Of a DNA stretch of 64,000 nucleotides, positions 32,981 through 41,027 are shown piece by piece. Where the stretch lies: positions 150,312 through 214,311 of the forward strand of contig NZ_LOPW02000001.1 in NCBI RefSeq assembly GCF_001469875.2. The letters run 5' to 3'. The notes under the pieces are model-generated. The model was not told the DNA's origin. It made no database searches and saw only the letters and a program-made list of their open reading frames with translations. This DNA is from Haloferax marisrubri (GTDB lineage: Archaea > Halobacteriota > Halobacteria > Halobacteriales > Haloferacaceae). Both the position numbers and the translations under genes were made by a program. Each line of letters starts with the position of its first letter. Position 1 is the stretch's first letter.

Positions 32981-33775
32981 TCACAACGGTTGGTAGAAGG
33001 GCACGTGAAGGTGCGGGACAGACACGCCCAGAAGCATCAGCCCGTGGGACAGCGGGATGTAGCCGAGGACGAGGAACGCCGCCCCGAGCGCCCGGTGGAG
33101 CGTCGCCCGCCGGCGCGCCGAGACGCGGCCCAGAAGCGTCCCGTAGAGGAACAGCGTCGGTATCGTCCCGAGGCCGAGCAGGCCGAGCAGGGCGGCGGCC
33201 CGGAGCGGTTCGCCCGTCGAGAAGGCGTAGAGGTACGCCGGGTAGATGATGGGACACGGGAGCAGGCCGTGAATCGCTCCGAGGCCGAGGATTCGCGGCC
33301 CGCCGACGAGCCTATCGACGCGGGCGGTCGCCCACCCGCTGACGCGGCCGAACAGGCGCGTGACCGCGGTCGGGGTGAACCGGTCGATGGCGGCGGACTG
33401 GCCGACGAGGTAGCCGACACCCGTGAGAATGATGGCGGCCCCGACGAGCAGACCGGTCGTCGCGCGGACGCCGCTCCCGACGGCGGCTACCGAGTCGAAC
33501 GCGTCGAAAAACAGGCCGCCGACGAGGGCGAAGCCCGCGCCGATGGCCGCGTAACTCAGCGCCCGCCCGACGTTGAACAGCGCGTGTTGGCGGACCTGTC
33601 GGAGCGTGAGCGACCGGCTATCGACGCCCTCGCGGTCGGCGAGGCGGTCGGCGTAGACGCTGACGAGCGGGCCGCACATCCCGAGGCAGTGCGCCCCGCC
33701 GAAGAGGCCGACGAGGAGGAACGCGACGGCCTCGGGCGTCGCGGCCGGCAGTCCGAGCGAGATGCCGCCGTCCAT
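32981..33775 (-). CDS. SafE/TauE-like (DsbD/CcdA-related) membrane protein
   Basis: A 264-residue protein with six to seven hydrophobic segments. Two motifs stand out: FGGAHCLGMCGPL in the first helix and HGLLPCPIIYPAY in the middle, the Cys pattern of the "sulfite exporter TauE/SafE" proteins that accompany ccoI/fixI genes in bacteria and are related to DsbD/CcdA thiol or copper carriers. It ends two bases before the copper ATPase and starts next to the small membrane gene at 33777. A role in copper or thiol handling for oxidase assembly is inferred. Confidence 0.85.
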   Translation of the reverse strand: MDGGISLGLPAATPEAVAFLLVGLFGGAHCLGMCGPLVSVYADRLADREGVDSRSLTLRQVRQHALFNVGRALSYAAIGAGFALVGGLFFDAFDSVAAVGSGVRATTGLLVGAAIILTGVGYLVGQSAAIDRFTPTAVTRLFGRVSGWATARVDRLVGGPRILGLGAIHGLLPCPIIYPAYLYAFSTGEPLRAAALLGLLGLGTIPTLFLYGTLLGRVSARRRATLHRALGAAFLVLGYIPLSHGLMLLGVSVPHLHVPFYQPL

Positions 33776-33776
33776 C

Positions 33777-33995
33777 TCACGCGGCGTGTTCGGCGTCGTT
33801 CTCGGGGTCGGCGTCGCCGTCGTGGCCGTGTCCGCCCTCGGTCGGGCTCATGAGGAAGTAGATGACCGCGGAGATGAGAAGCACGTTGACGGCCGTGACG
33901 ACGCCCGCGAGGGGGTTTTTCGTCACGCCGAAGATGACCGCTGGCAGGAGCGCGAGCAGTGCGACGGTTCCGGCGCGTCGAGGCGTGAGTTCCAT
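33777..33995 (-). CDS. Small two-helix membrane protein with His-rich tail
   Basis: A 72-residue protein starting MELTPRRAGTVALLALLPAV, with helices near 10-25 and 30-49 and a tail GGHGHDGDADPENDAEHAA. The His-rich, acidic tail could bind copper. One base separates it from the SafE-like gene, so it heads the three-gene copper operon. I recall annotations such as "cytochrome-ba3 oxidase subunit" for proteins like this, but cannot confirm that. It is divergent from the oxidase operon by 100 bases. Confidence 0.7.
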   Translation of the reverse strand: MELTPRRAGTVALLALLPAVIFGVTKNPLAGVVTAVNVLLISAVIYFLMSPTEGGHGHDGDADPENDAEHAA

Positions 33996-34094
33996 ACCGG
34001 TCCATTCGCGACCACGGTGTTTCTGATTTCGCCTATTCCCACCGCGTTGGAATGGGGTGTTGCGTTAAAGTCCCGTTATTCCTCATGACCGGGT

Positions 34095-34388
34095 ATGGCC
34101 GTTGATTCGACAGCAGAGGGAGCCGCGTCCTCTGCCGCGCGCACTTCCACCGACGGAGGCGTGCCAGCAAACGCGGATTCCCAAGGTGATTCCGGGCAGG
34201 CAGACCCCCCGGTCGACTCCATCGTCGGGACGGCCGACGACGGCATCGTTCGCGAACTCGAACACGACGACTTCGACCCGGTCGGGACGCTCGTGCTCGT
34301 TCTCATCTACATGGCGATTCTCATCGGCATGTGGGTGTTCATGTACTTCGTCGAGTTCCTCGGACGGGGTCTCACGGTGGTGGGATAG
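34095..34388 (+). CDS. Small single-helix subunit of the ba3-type oxidase (CbaD/subunit IIa-like)
   Basis: A 97-residue protein: a polar Ser/Ala/Asp N-terminus of about 62 residues, then LEHDDFDPVGTLVLVLIYMAILIGMWVFMYFVEFL, one long helix with aromatic residues, as in the small subunit IIa of ba3 oxidases. It ends directly before the subunit II gene with no gap. It would pack beside subunits I and II in the membrane. Confidence 0.75.
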   Translation: MAVDSTAEGAASSAARTSTDGGVPANADSQGDSGQADPPVDSIVGTADDGIVRELEHDDFDPVGTLVLVLIYMAILIGMWVFMYFVEFLGRGLTVVG

Positions 34389-34928
34389 ATGGAGATACAC
34401 GCCTACGAGAAACTCTGGTTGGCGCTGGCGCTCGTCCTCATCGTCGGGTTCATCGGGACGATTACCTACGGGGCCGCGGGCGCGGGTATCGACATGATAG
34501 ACGACAAGGGCGGCACGGTCGACCCGGCGACGCTCGACCAGCATCCGAAGTTCGGCGACCCGGGTATCGAACAGAACGGTGAGAACAGCTACGACGTGTA
34601 CGTCGTCGCTCGCCAGTTCGTCTTCGAACCCGGCACGACCGAACCGCTCCGCGTTCCCGCCGGTAGCACGGTCACGTTCCACGTGACCGCCGCCGACGTC
34701 ATCCACGGCTTCGAGGTCGTCGGGACGAACGCGAACACGATGGCCATCCCCGGGCAGGTCGCGGAGTTCACCGTCCAGTTCGAAGAGCCCGGCGAGTACG
34801 GGATGCTCTGCAACGAGTACTGTGGCTCCGGGCACCACGTGATGGAAGGGAAGATTGTGGTTATGGAACAGGAAGAATTCGACAGTTGGTACGAACAACA
34901 GCAGGCGCAAGGGGAGGCTGAGAACTGA
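34389..34928 (+). CDS. Terminal oxidase subunit II with CuA site (ba3-type)
   Basis: A 179-residue protein with one N-terminal helix (LWLALALVLIVGFIGTITYG) and an external cupredoxin domain. The CuA ligands are all present: a His in DVIHGFE, and CNEYCGSGHHVM with two Cys, His and Met. Having a single helix is typical of ba3-type subunit II. It accepts electrons, probably from halocyanin or another blue copper protein, and passes them to subunit I. It overlaps the subunit I gene by one base. Confidence 0.93.
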   Translation: MEIHAYEKLWLALALVLIVGFIGTITYGAAGAGIDMIDDKGGTVDPATLDQHPKFGDPGIEQNGENSYDVYVVARQFVFEPGTTEPLRVPAGSTVTFHVTAADVIHGFEVVGTNANTMAIPGQVAEFTVQFEEPGEYGMLCNEYCGSGHHVMEGKIVVMEQEEFDSWYEQQQAQGEAEN

Positions 34929-36697
34929 TGGCGACCGCATCCGGCGGCAGCGAGTTCGTCGATAAGTTCCCCGACGAGGCGGCAATCGTCAAGGCGAGTT
35001 TCCTCATCGCGTTCGTCTCGCTCGGTATCGGCGCCTTCTTCGGACTCATTCAGGCGCTCCACCGGACGGACGTGCTCCGCGTCATCGACTCCGCGGACTA
35101 CTACACGGTGCTGACGGGCCACGGCGTGTTGCTCGCCATCGTCTTCACCATCTTCTTCCTCTGTGGGGTGTTCCACTGGGCAATCGCCAGGAGTCTCGAC
35201 CGCCCCGCCGAGAGCGCGCTGTTCTCGTGGGCGTGGGTCGGCCTGATGACGACGGGCACGGTTCTCGCCACGGTCGCCATCCTCGGCGGCTTCGTCCCCA
35301 ACCTCGGCATGAGCGCGGACGTGCTGTTCACGTTCTACGCGCCCCTGCAGGCTCACCCGATATTCTACATCGGGCTTGCGATGTTCATCGTCGGGACGTG
35401 GCTCTCCGGCGCGGACTGGTTCCTCTCCTACCGCGCGTGGCGGCAGGACCACCCCGACGAGCGCATCCCGCTGCAGACGTTCATGGTCCTCACGACCATG
35501 ATTATGTGGTACATCTCCACCCTCGGCGTCGCCGTCTCGGTGGTGTTCTTCCTCATCCCGTGGTCGCTCGGCCTCATCGAGAGCGTCAACCCGCTTCTGA
35601 CGCGGACGCTCTTTTGGTACTTCGGCCACCCCATCGTCTACTTCTGGCTGATGCCGGCGTACCTGCTTTGGTACACTGTGCTCCCCAAACTCGCGGGCGG
35701 ACGGCTGTTCAGCGACCCGCTCGCACGCGTGGTGTTCCTCCTGTTCCTCCTGCTTTCGACCCCAGTCGGGATTCACCACCAGTACCTCGACCCGGGTATC
35801 GCGGAGGGCTTCAAGTTCATCGCCATGACGAACACGATGTTCCTGCTCCTCCCGTCGCTGCTCACGGCGTTCACCGTCGTCGCCAGCGTGGAACACGGCG
35901 CGCGCCAGCGCGGCGGTAAGGGCTACCTCCGCTGGCTCGGTGCGCTCCCGTGGCGCGACCCCGCCTTCACCGGCATGGCGCTCGCGGGTGCGATGTTCGC
36001 CGCCGGCGGCTTCTCCGGCATGATCAACGCCGGGATGAACATCAACTACCTCATCCACAACACGCTGTGGGTTCCGGGCCACTTCCACCTCACCGTCGGC
36101 ACGGCCGTCGCGCTGACGATGATGGCCGGGTCGTACTGGCTCGTCCCGCAGGTCACGGGCACGAAGCTCTACAGCCGCCCCATCGGCCTCCTGCAGGTCA
36201 TCATGTGGTTCGTCGGCATGGTGTTCATGTCGAACGCGATGCACCGCGCCGGCCTCGCCGGCATCCCGCGGCGCACCGCCGAACCGCAGTACCAGAACTT
36301 CGAGTTCCTGACGCCCATCGGGAGCATCTTCGAGCTTCGGGTGCAGATTGCCCTCGGCGGGACGCTCCTGTTCCTGTCGGTGGTGCTGTTCCTGTTCAAC
36401 ATCCTCCTGACCTCGCTCGGCGAGGAGTCCGACCGGCCGGTCGACTCCTACCTCCCCGAGCCGCTTTCGGGGCCCGAAGGGAGTCCGCGCATCCTCGACA
36501 ACCTCGCGATGTGGACCGGTATCGCGGCGGTGCTCGTCGTGCTCGCGTACACGCTCCCGCTGGCCGGCATCATCCAGAACGGCGGCGGACTGTTCGGTGG
36601 CGGTCTCCCCGTCCCGGCGACCGTCTCAGCCGGCTTCGACCTCGTGATGACGACGGTCACGAGCGCGTTCAACACCCTCTGGGGGGTGGTCGCGTGA
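34928..36697 (+). CDS. Terminal oxidase subunit I, B-type (ba3-like)
   Basis: A 589-residue protein with about thirteen helices. The low-spin heme ligand is in LTGHGVLLAIVFTIFF; CuB ligands are in FWYFGHPIVYFWLMPAY and GIHHQYLDP; the late heme ligands are in LWVPGHFHLTVGTAV. The D-channel Glu is replaced by Ile (HPIVY), which places it in family B, as for Thermus ba3 and Natronomonas cba3 enzymes with high oxygen affinity. The gene starts on the last base of the subunit II stop and ends over the GTG of a small gene. Confidence 0.94.
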   Translation: MATASGGSEFVDKFPDEAAIVKASFLIAFVSLGIGAFFGLIQALHRTDVLRVIDSADYYTVLTGHGVLLAIVFTIFFLCGVFHWAIARSLDRPAESALFSWAWVGLMTTGTVLATVAILGGFVPNLGMSADVLFTFYAPLQAHPIFYIGLAMFIVGTWLSGADWFLSYRAWRQDHPDERIPLQTFMVLTTMIMWYISTLGVAVSVVFFLIPWSLGLIESVNPLLTRTLFWYFGHPIVYFWLMPAYLLWYTVLPKLAGGRLFSDPLARVVFLLFLLLSTPVGIHHQYLDPGIAEGFKFIAMTNTMFLLLPSLLTAFTVVASVEHGARQRGGKGYLRWLGALPWRDPAFTGMALAGAMFAAGGFSGMINAGMNINYLIHNTLWVPGHFHLTVGTAVALTMMAGSYWLVPQVTGTKLYSRPIGLLQVIMWFVGMVFMSNAMHRAGLAGIPRRTAEPQYQNFEFLTPIGSIFELRVQIALGGTLLFLSVVLFLFNILLTSLGEESDRPVDSYLPEPLSGPEGSPRILDNLAMWTGIAAVLVVLAYTLPLAGIIQNGGGLFGGGLPVPATVSAGFDLVMTTVTSAFNTLWGVVA

Positions 36698-36888
36698 AGC
36701 TCACGAAGGCACGGGCGCTCATCCTCATCGCGTTCAGCGTCCCCATCGCCATCGAACTGCGCACGGTGGCGGGCTTCTTCAACGTGGAGCTCCCGCTCAT
36801 CGCCGTGGCGGTCATCGAGTTCCTCTTTCTCGCCCTGCTGTTCGTGCTGTACGGACTCTACGGCGAGGGGTCGGAGTCGGCGGCGTAG
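36694..36888 (+). CDS. Small two-helix protein at the end of the ba3 oxidase operon (CbaE-like)
   Basis: A 64-residue protein starting with GTG that overlaps the subunit I stop (GTGA). It has two hydrophobic helices, about 5-25 (RALILIAFSVPIAIELRTVAG) and 30-55 (LPLIAVAVIEFLFLALLFVLYGLYG). The position after subunit I matches the extra small subunits of haloarchaeal cba-type oxidases, but the match is by context and size only. Confidence 0.7.
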   Translation: MKLTKARALILIAFSVPIAIELRTVAGFFNVELPLIAVAVIEFLFLALLFVLYGLYGEGSESAA

Positions 36889-36978
36889 CCGACGACTCGG
36901 ACGCCGTTTCGACGCCTGATTTTCCGCATCGTCGCCGCGAAACCCGCCACGCGACGACCCGCGTATCGGCATAAAACC

Positions 36979-37019
36979 CCCACGATAGCGTGGGAGACGC
37001 CCGGTCAGTTTCCCGGGCG
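36979..37019 (+). terminator. Two hairpins after the oxidase operon
   Basis: CCCACG/CGTGGG (36979-36994, loop ATAG) is followed by CGCCCGG/CCGGGCG (36998-37019, loop with a TTT run). The two stems in a row start about 90 bases after the last oxidase gene and just before the next promoter, and are a good candidate for the end of the operon. Confidence 0.5.
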
Positions 37020-37036
37020 CTGGGAAGCAGTCTCCG

Positions 37037-37044
37037 TTTATATT
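37037..37044 (+). promoter_or_regulatory. TATA box for the small membrane gene at 37073
   Basis: TTTATATT lies about 30 bases before the ATG at 37073, which fits a leaderless start and separates this gene from the oxidase operon. Confidence 0.5.
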
Positions 37045-37072
37045 CGATAGTCTCGCGTAGGCTCAAGCGACC

Positions 37073-37294
37073 ATGAGCAACCTCGACTTGATGAAGGCCG
37101 GCATCGGCCTCGCGGTCGTCATCGGCATCGCCCTCACGGCGGTCGCCGGCTACGCGCTGTTCGCAACGTTCGGCGGCATCGAAGGCCTGACCGTCGCGCC
37201 GGAACTCTTCGTGTCCGTCCTCTTCGGCGGTCTGCTCGTCGCGGCCGCCGCGGGCGTCCGGCGGGTCGTCCCCAAGCCGCGCACCCGCGTCTGA
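37073..37294 (+). CDS. Small two-helix membrane protein (73 residues)
   Basis: A protein of 73 residues with helices near 8-31 (AGIGLAVVIGIALTAVAGYALFA) and 43-63, and a basic C-terminus (RRVVPKPRTRV). The family is not recognised. A good TATA box in leaderless position supports it as a real gene. Its place between the oxidase operon and a UspA gene gives no clear hint to function. Confidence 0.6.
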   Translation: MSNLDLMKAGIGLAVVIGIALTAVAGYALFATFGGIEGLTVAPELFVSVLFGGLLVAAAAGVRRVVPKPRTRV

Positions 37295-37427
37295 GCGTTC
37301 GCACCGACCACACGACCGGCTCCGCTGACCTCCATTCTCCGTTTCCCGACCCGCTGAGCGACCGCACCGCCCGATTGCCCCGACGCGAAGGCGAAAAGCG
37401 ATATCGACTGAACACCAATAGAATGAC

Positions 37428-37859
37428 ATGTACGACACCGTTCTCGTCCCCACCGACGGCAGCGCCCGCTCCCGTGCGGCGGCCCGTCGTGCTATCGACC
37501 TGGCGAGCGCCTACGGTGCATCGATTCACGCCCTCTCGGTCATCGACGTCGGCGACCTCGGACTGTGGACGGCCGCCGACGTACCAGTCGAGCGAGTGCG
37601 CGCGAGCCTCCGCGACGCCGCCGAGATGGCGGTCGAAGAGGTCGCGTCGCTCGCCGCGGACGCGGGCGTCCCCTGCGAGACGACGGTCCGAATTGGCGTG
37701 CCGTACCGGGAGATTCTCGACGCGGTCGGCGAGAGCGACGCCGACCTCGTGGTGATGGCGACGCACGGCCGGACCGGGCTCGAACACGCGATTCTCGGGA
37801 GCACGACGGAGCGAGTCATCAGAGTCGCGGACGTGCCCGTGTTGACCGTCAGGGAGTGA
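37428..37859 (+). CDS. Universal stress protein (UspA family)
   Basis: A 143-residue UspA protein starting MYDTVLVPTDGSARSRAAAR. The ATP-binding motif is intact: DLVVMATHGRTGLEHAILGSTTERVI. A slightly AT-rich stretch (AACACCAATAGAATG) precedes the ATG. The closest relative in this window by sequence feel is the UspA gene at 21711. Confidence 0.92.
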   Translation: MYDTVLVPTDGSARSRAAARRAIDLASAYGASIHALSVIDVGDLGLWTAADVPVERVRASLRDAAEMAVEEVASLAADAGVPCETTVRIGVPYREILDAVGESDADLVVMATHGRTGLEHAILGSTTERVIRVADVPVLTVRE

Positions 37860-37888
37860 GGCCCGGACTCGGCCCGGTCCGACCCGAT

Positions 37889-38272
37889 TCAGACCAGCGC
37901 CCTGAGTCCGTCGCGGAACGCCCGCCGGCCGTAGACCGCGAGACCGACGGCCCCGGCCGCGCCCAAGAGGAGCGGAATCACGTCGAAGCCGTCGACCGCA
38001 AGCCGGAGCACGCCCCAGACGAGGAACGCCGCGGCCTGCGCGACGTAGAACGCGAGGGTCCCGTTGAACGGGACGAAGCCGCCCGCGAGGAAGACGACAC
38101 AGAGGAGCGCGATGCCGATTACGTCGGCGCTCATCGGCGGGAGCCAGCCGAAGGCGACCGCGGCGACGGCGAAGGCGCAGAAGACGACGCCGACGGCCAG
38201 CCGGAACGGGGCGATTTCGGCGAACAGCGACTTGTCCGGCGGGACGACGTTCGAGCCGCCGTCGGTCAGCAT
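37889..38272 (-). CDS. Four-helix membrane protein of unknown function (127 residues)
   Basis: Starts MLTDGGSNVVPPDKSLFAEI at 38272; the longer frame to 38398 runs into the promoter side of the gene and overlaps the protease gene. Four hydrophobic segments lie at about 24-44, 47-64, 68-90 and 95-113. No family is recognised. It is convergent with the UspA gene at 37428. Confidence 0.65.
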   Translation of the reverse strand: MLTDGGSNVVPPDKSLFAEIAPFRLAVGVVFCAFAVAAVAFGWLPPMSADVIGIALLCVVFLAGGFVPFNGTLAFYVAQAAAFLVWGVLRLAVDGFDVIPLLLGAAGAVGLAVYGRRAFRDGLRALV

Positions 38273-38348
38273 CGTCGGTGTCGGTGGCACAGTCGCATGT
38301 TCGTCCCGAACTGTCAAAATTCTATTCTCTCGTGCGGCCGCGGTCCGC

Positions 38349-39398
38349 TTACTCCACGGGGATACGACTGCCGCCGTCCCCCTCGCTTCGGTCGTCACGG
38401 TCGACGACGGGGCGCTCGTCGAGTTCGACGACGAGCGTCAGCGGGTCGCCCTCGCGGACGATGCCGACGGCGACGGGTTCCCCGGGTCGGGTCTCGGTGA
38501 TGAGGTAGCGCATCAGTTCCTCGTGGGTGCGGACCGGATTGCCCTCGATGGCGACGAGCACGTCGCCGCCGACGGGGACTTCCGTGCCGCGGTAGTCGGT
38601 CGTCCCGCGACAGCCGTGCAGAAAGCCCTCGTCGCCGTCGGGACCCACGGCGTCGACGATGAGGACGCCGTGGGGCGCGTCGAGGTCGTTCGCCTCGGCG
38701 ACGGTCGGCGTCACGTCGAGGGTGCGCGCCCGGAGGTACGAGTGGCGGTAGTGACCGTCGGCGACGAGCGCCGGGAGGATGCGGCTGGCGATGACCGGCG
38801 AGACGGCGAAGCCGATGTTGTCGCCCTGTTTGGCGCGGTTGACGCCGACGACCTCGTAGGCGAACTCGGCGTCGTCGCCGTCGGGATCCTCGGCGGCGAA
38901 CCCCACGAGCGGCCCGCCCGAGTTCCCGGGGTTGATGGGTGCGTCCGTCTGGACCACGTCCGGGATGGCAAAGCCGTTCGAGGTGGGAAGCGACCGGTTC
39001 GACCCGGAGACGATACCCGCCGAGATAGAGCCGTCGAGGCCCAGCGGGTTGCCAAGCGCGGCGACCGACCGCCCCGGAGTGGGGTTCTCGGTCGCAAGCG
39101 GGAGCGCCACGGCGTCTTCGGGCAGGTCGTCGACGGCGACGACGGCGAGGTCGGTGTAGGCGTCGGCACCGACGACCTCGCCGACACGCCACGACCCGTC
39201 GGCGAAGCGGAGTTCGACCCGGCCGGCGTCGCTGGCGTCGGCGAGCCGCGAGACGTGCTCGTTGGTGACGAGATGCCGGTCGTCGTAGACGAAGGCGCTC
39301 CCCGCTCCGCCGAGTCGGCGGCGGCCGCCGACGTAGACGGAGACGACAGAGGGGATGACGTCGCGGTACAGCGCTTCGAAATCGGGATGCGTTGGCAT
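38349..39398 (-). CDS. HtrA/DegQ-like serine protease with PDZ domain
   Basis: A 349-residue protein starting MPTHPDFEALYRDVIPSVVSVYVG. The S1C catalytic triad is visible: His in HLVTNEHV, Asp in YTDLAVVAVDD and Ser in NPGNSGGPLVG, with NPLGLDGSISAGIVSG between. A PDZ domain follows at about 240-340 (GVLIVDAVGPDGD ... VLVAIEGNPVRTHEELMRYL). No signal peptide is seen, so it is either cytoplasmic or exported in another way. HtrA proteases degrade or refold damaged proteins. Confidence 0.92.
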   Translation of the reverse strand: MPTHPDFEALYRDVIPSVVSVYVGGRRRLGGAGSAFVYDDRHLVTNEHVSRLADASDAGRVELRFADGSWRVGEVVGADAYTDLAVVAVDDLPEDAVALPLATENPTPGRSVAALGNPLGLDGSISAGIVSGSNRSLPTSNGFAIPDVVQTDAPINPGNSGGPLVGFAAEDPDGDDAEFAYEVVGVNRAKQGDNIGFAVSPVIASRILPALVADGHYRHSYLRARTLDVTPTVAEANDLDAPHGVLIVDAVGPDGDEGFLHGCRGTTDYRGTEVPVGGDVLVAIEGNPVRTHEELMRYLITETRPGEPVAVGIVREGDPLTLVVELDERPVVDRDDRSEGDGGSRIPVE

Positions 39399-39471
39399 GG
39401 TGGTGCGACGGGGCGGCACATACCGCTCGGGCGTCGCTTACCTCGGGTTAGTGCCCAGCGGATTTGAGCGT

Positions 39472-39503
39472 GTCGTGTGGTGACAACGAACACGACTGTC
39501 ACC
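39472..39503. repeat. Interleaved inverted repeats upstream of the KD(P)G aldolase gene
   Basis: GTCGTGT (39472-39478) pairs with ACACGAC (39490-39496), and GGTGAC (39479-39484) pairs with GTCACC (39498-39503). The two arms overlap, so only one can form at a time. The site is about 100 bases before the aldolase start and 75 bases before the protease start; either could use it as an upstream control site. Confidence 0.4.
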
Positions 39504-39568
39504 CGCGGCGACCCGGACGAAGGCGGTGGCCGTGGGCGGCGAGCGAAGCGATGCCGCGAGGCCCCCAA

Positions 39569-39587
39569 TTTAATACTATCTGTAGTA
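39569..39587 (+). promoter_or_regulatory. KD(P)G aldolase promoter with overlapping TACTA-N4-TAGTA palindrome
   Basis: TATA-like TTTAATA is at 39569-39575, 28 bases before the ATG at 39603. TACTA (39574-39578) and TAGTA (39583-39587) form a palindrome between the TATA box and the start point. The TACT half-site resembles the binding motif of TrmB-type sugar regulators of haloarchaea (TACT-N7-8-GAGTA), though spacing and second half differ. A regulator bound here would block transcription. Confidence 0.5.
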
Positions 39588-39602
39588 AACGTCGAGACAG
39601 CA

Positions 39603-40262
39603 ATGGTCGCACTCGACGTACACGAGGACATGCAACGACTCGCCGACAGCGGCGTCGTCGCGGTGATGCGCGGCGCGGACGCGGACACCATCATCGACGT
39701 GGCCGACGCGCTCCACGAGGGCGGCGTCACCGCCTACGAAATCACGGCCGACAACCCCGACGCGATGGACCTCATCCGCGAGGTATCGGCGTCCTTCTCG
39801 GACAACGAGGCCATCGTCGGCGCAGGGACCGTCCTCGACGCGCCGACCGCCAATGCGGCCATCCAGGCCGGCGCGGAGTTCGTCGTCGGACCGAACTTCG
39901 ACGAGGGCGTCGTCGAGACCTGCAACCGCTACGGGACGCTCGTCGCGCCGGGCATCATGACGCCGACCGAGGCGACCGACGCGTACTCCGCGGGCGCGGA
40001 CCTCGTGAAGGTGTTCCCCGCCTCCTCGCTCGGTCCCGGCCACCTCAAGAGCATGAAGGGGCCGCTCCCGCAGATTCCGATGATGCCGACCGGCGGCGTC
40101 GGTCTCGACAACGCCGCGGACTACATCGAGGCCGGTGCGGTCGTCGTCGGCGCGGGCGGCGCGCTCATGGACGACGAGGCAATCGAAAACGGCGACTTCG
40201 AGGCCATCACCGAGACGGCCCGCGAGTTCTCGACCGTCATCGACGACGCTCGGGACGACTAA
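39603..40262 (+). CDS. Bacterial-type 2-keto-3-deoxy-(6-phospho)gluconate aldolase
   Basis: A 219-residue class I aldolase of the Eda type, starting MVALDVHEDMQRLADSGVVA. Typical stretches are VVAVMRGADADTIIDVADAL, AIVGAGTVLDAPTANAAIQAGAEFVVGPN, the Schiff-base Lys in LVKVFPASSLGPGHLKSMKGPLP and the phosphate-binding MMPTGGVGLDN. It splits KDPG (or KDG) to pyruvate and glyceraldehyde 3-phosphate (or glyceraldehyde) in the semi-phosphorylative Entner-Doudoroff pathway used by Haloferax. The leaderless start and promoter palindrome point to sugar-dependent control. Confidence 0.93.
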   Translation: MVALDVHEDMQRLADSGVVAVMRGADADTIIDVADALHEGGVTAYEITADNPDAMDLIREVSASFSDNEAIVGAGTVLDAPTANAAIQAGAEFVVGPNFDEGVVETCNRYGTLVAPGIMTPTEATDAYSAGADLVKVFPASSLGPGHLKSMKGPLPQIPMMPTGGVGLDNAADYIEAGAVVVGAGGALMDDEAIENGDFEAITETAREFSTVIDDARDD

Positions 40263-40308
40263 ATCCGAAGCCGAACCGAACCCGAACCGAACCGCCCGCC
40301 AACCTCTT

Positions 40309-41004
40309 TTATCGAATCGACCGTACGCGCTCTTCGAACCCCTCGGGAACCAGGTCGGCGAGCGCCTCGGGGTCAGACTCGCCGTTGGCCGCGACGAGGT
40401 AGGCCGCGCCGTCGTCGTCGCCGTAGACGCGCTGGAAGTCGTAGACGAACCCCCAGCAGTCGGTCGCCTCTGGTACCTCGTCGCTCTCGGTGAGGTACTC
40501 CACCTGCCGGACGACCGCGTACTCGACGAGTCGGTTGACCGCCTCGCCGCCCGGCGTGTCCGCGTCGAACACGCCGAGTTCGCGGGCCTCCTCGGCGAGC
40601 GGGACGAGCCGCGAGACGGCGGCTTCGACCGCCGGAGGCACGTTCTTGACGCCCTCGCCGGTGGCCGTCTCGTAGGCCGCCGTCACCGCGCCACAGCCCG
40701 TGTGACCGAGGACGGCCACGTCGGTCGTCCTGAGCGCCGAGAGCGCGTAGCCGACGGCGTCGTTGACGACGAGCCGCCCGTCGACTTCGGTCCACACCTG
40801 GTTGCCGACGTTGACCGACGTGAACAGCTCGCCGGCTTTGTCGGCGCTCCAGACCGCGTCGGCGGGGACGCGGGAGTCCGAACAGCTGACCGAGACGACC
40901 GCCGGCGACTGCGCCTCGCGGACGCCCTCGAAGTGGTCGACGCCGAGGCTCTCGACGTGTCGCGCGTTTCCGGCCAAGAGCGATTCCAGCACTGTTCGCG
41001 TCAT
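40309..41004 (-). CDS. Beta-class carbonic anhydrase
   Basis: A 231-residue zinc enzyme. The ligands and active-site residues are in CSDSR (Cys, Asp, Arg) near residue 41 and HTGCG (His, Cys) near residue 102, the beta-class pattern. It interconverts CO2 and bicarbonate in the cytoplasm. There is no signal peptide. It is convergent with the KD(P)G aldolase gene. Any link to the RuBisCO pathway 20 kb away is only speculation. Confidence 0.94.
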   Translation of the reverse strand: MTRTVLESLLAGNARHVESLGVDHFEGVREAQSPAVVSVSCSDSRVPADAVWSADKAGELFTSVNVGNQVWTEVDGRLVVNDAVGYALSALRTTDVAVLGHTGCGAVTAAYETATGEGVKNVPPAVEAAVSRLVPLAEEARELGVFDADTPGGEAVNRLVEYAVVRQVEYLTESDEVPEATDCWGFVYDFQRVYGDDDGAAYLVAANGESDPEALADLVPEGFEERVRSIR

Positions 41005-41027
41005 TGGTGTCAGTTGCGTCTCCGCGT

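Noticed and set aside
30492..32996. Plus-strand frame of 834 codons opposite the copper ATPase gene
   Set aside because: It is an Arg/Asp/Gly-rich shadow without membrane segments or motifs; the minus-strand gene has every P1B motif.
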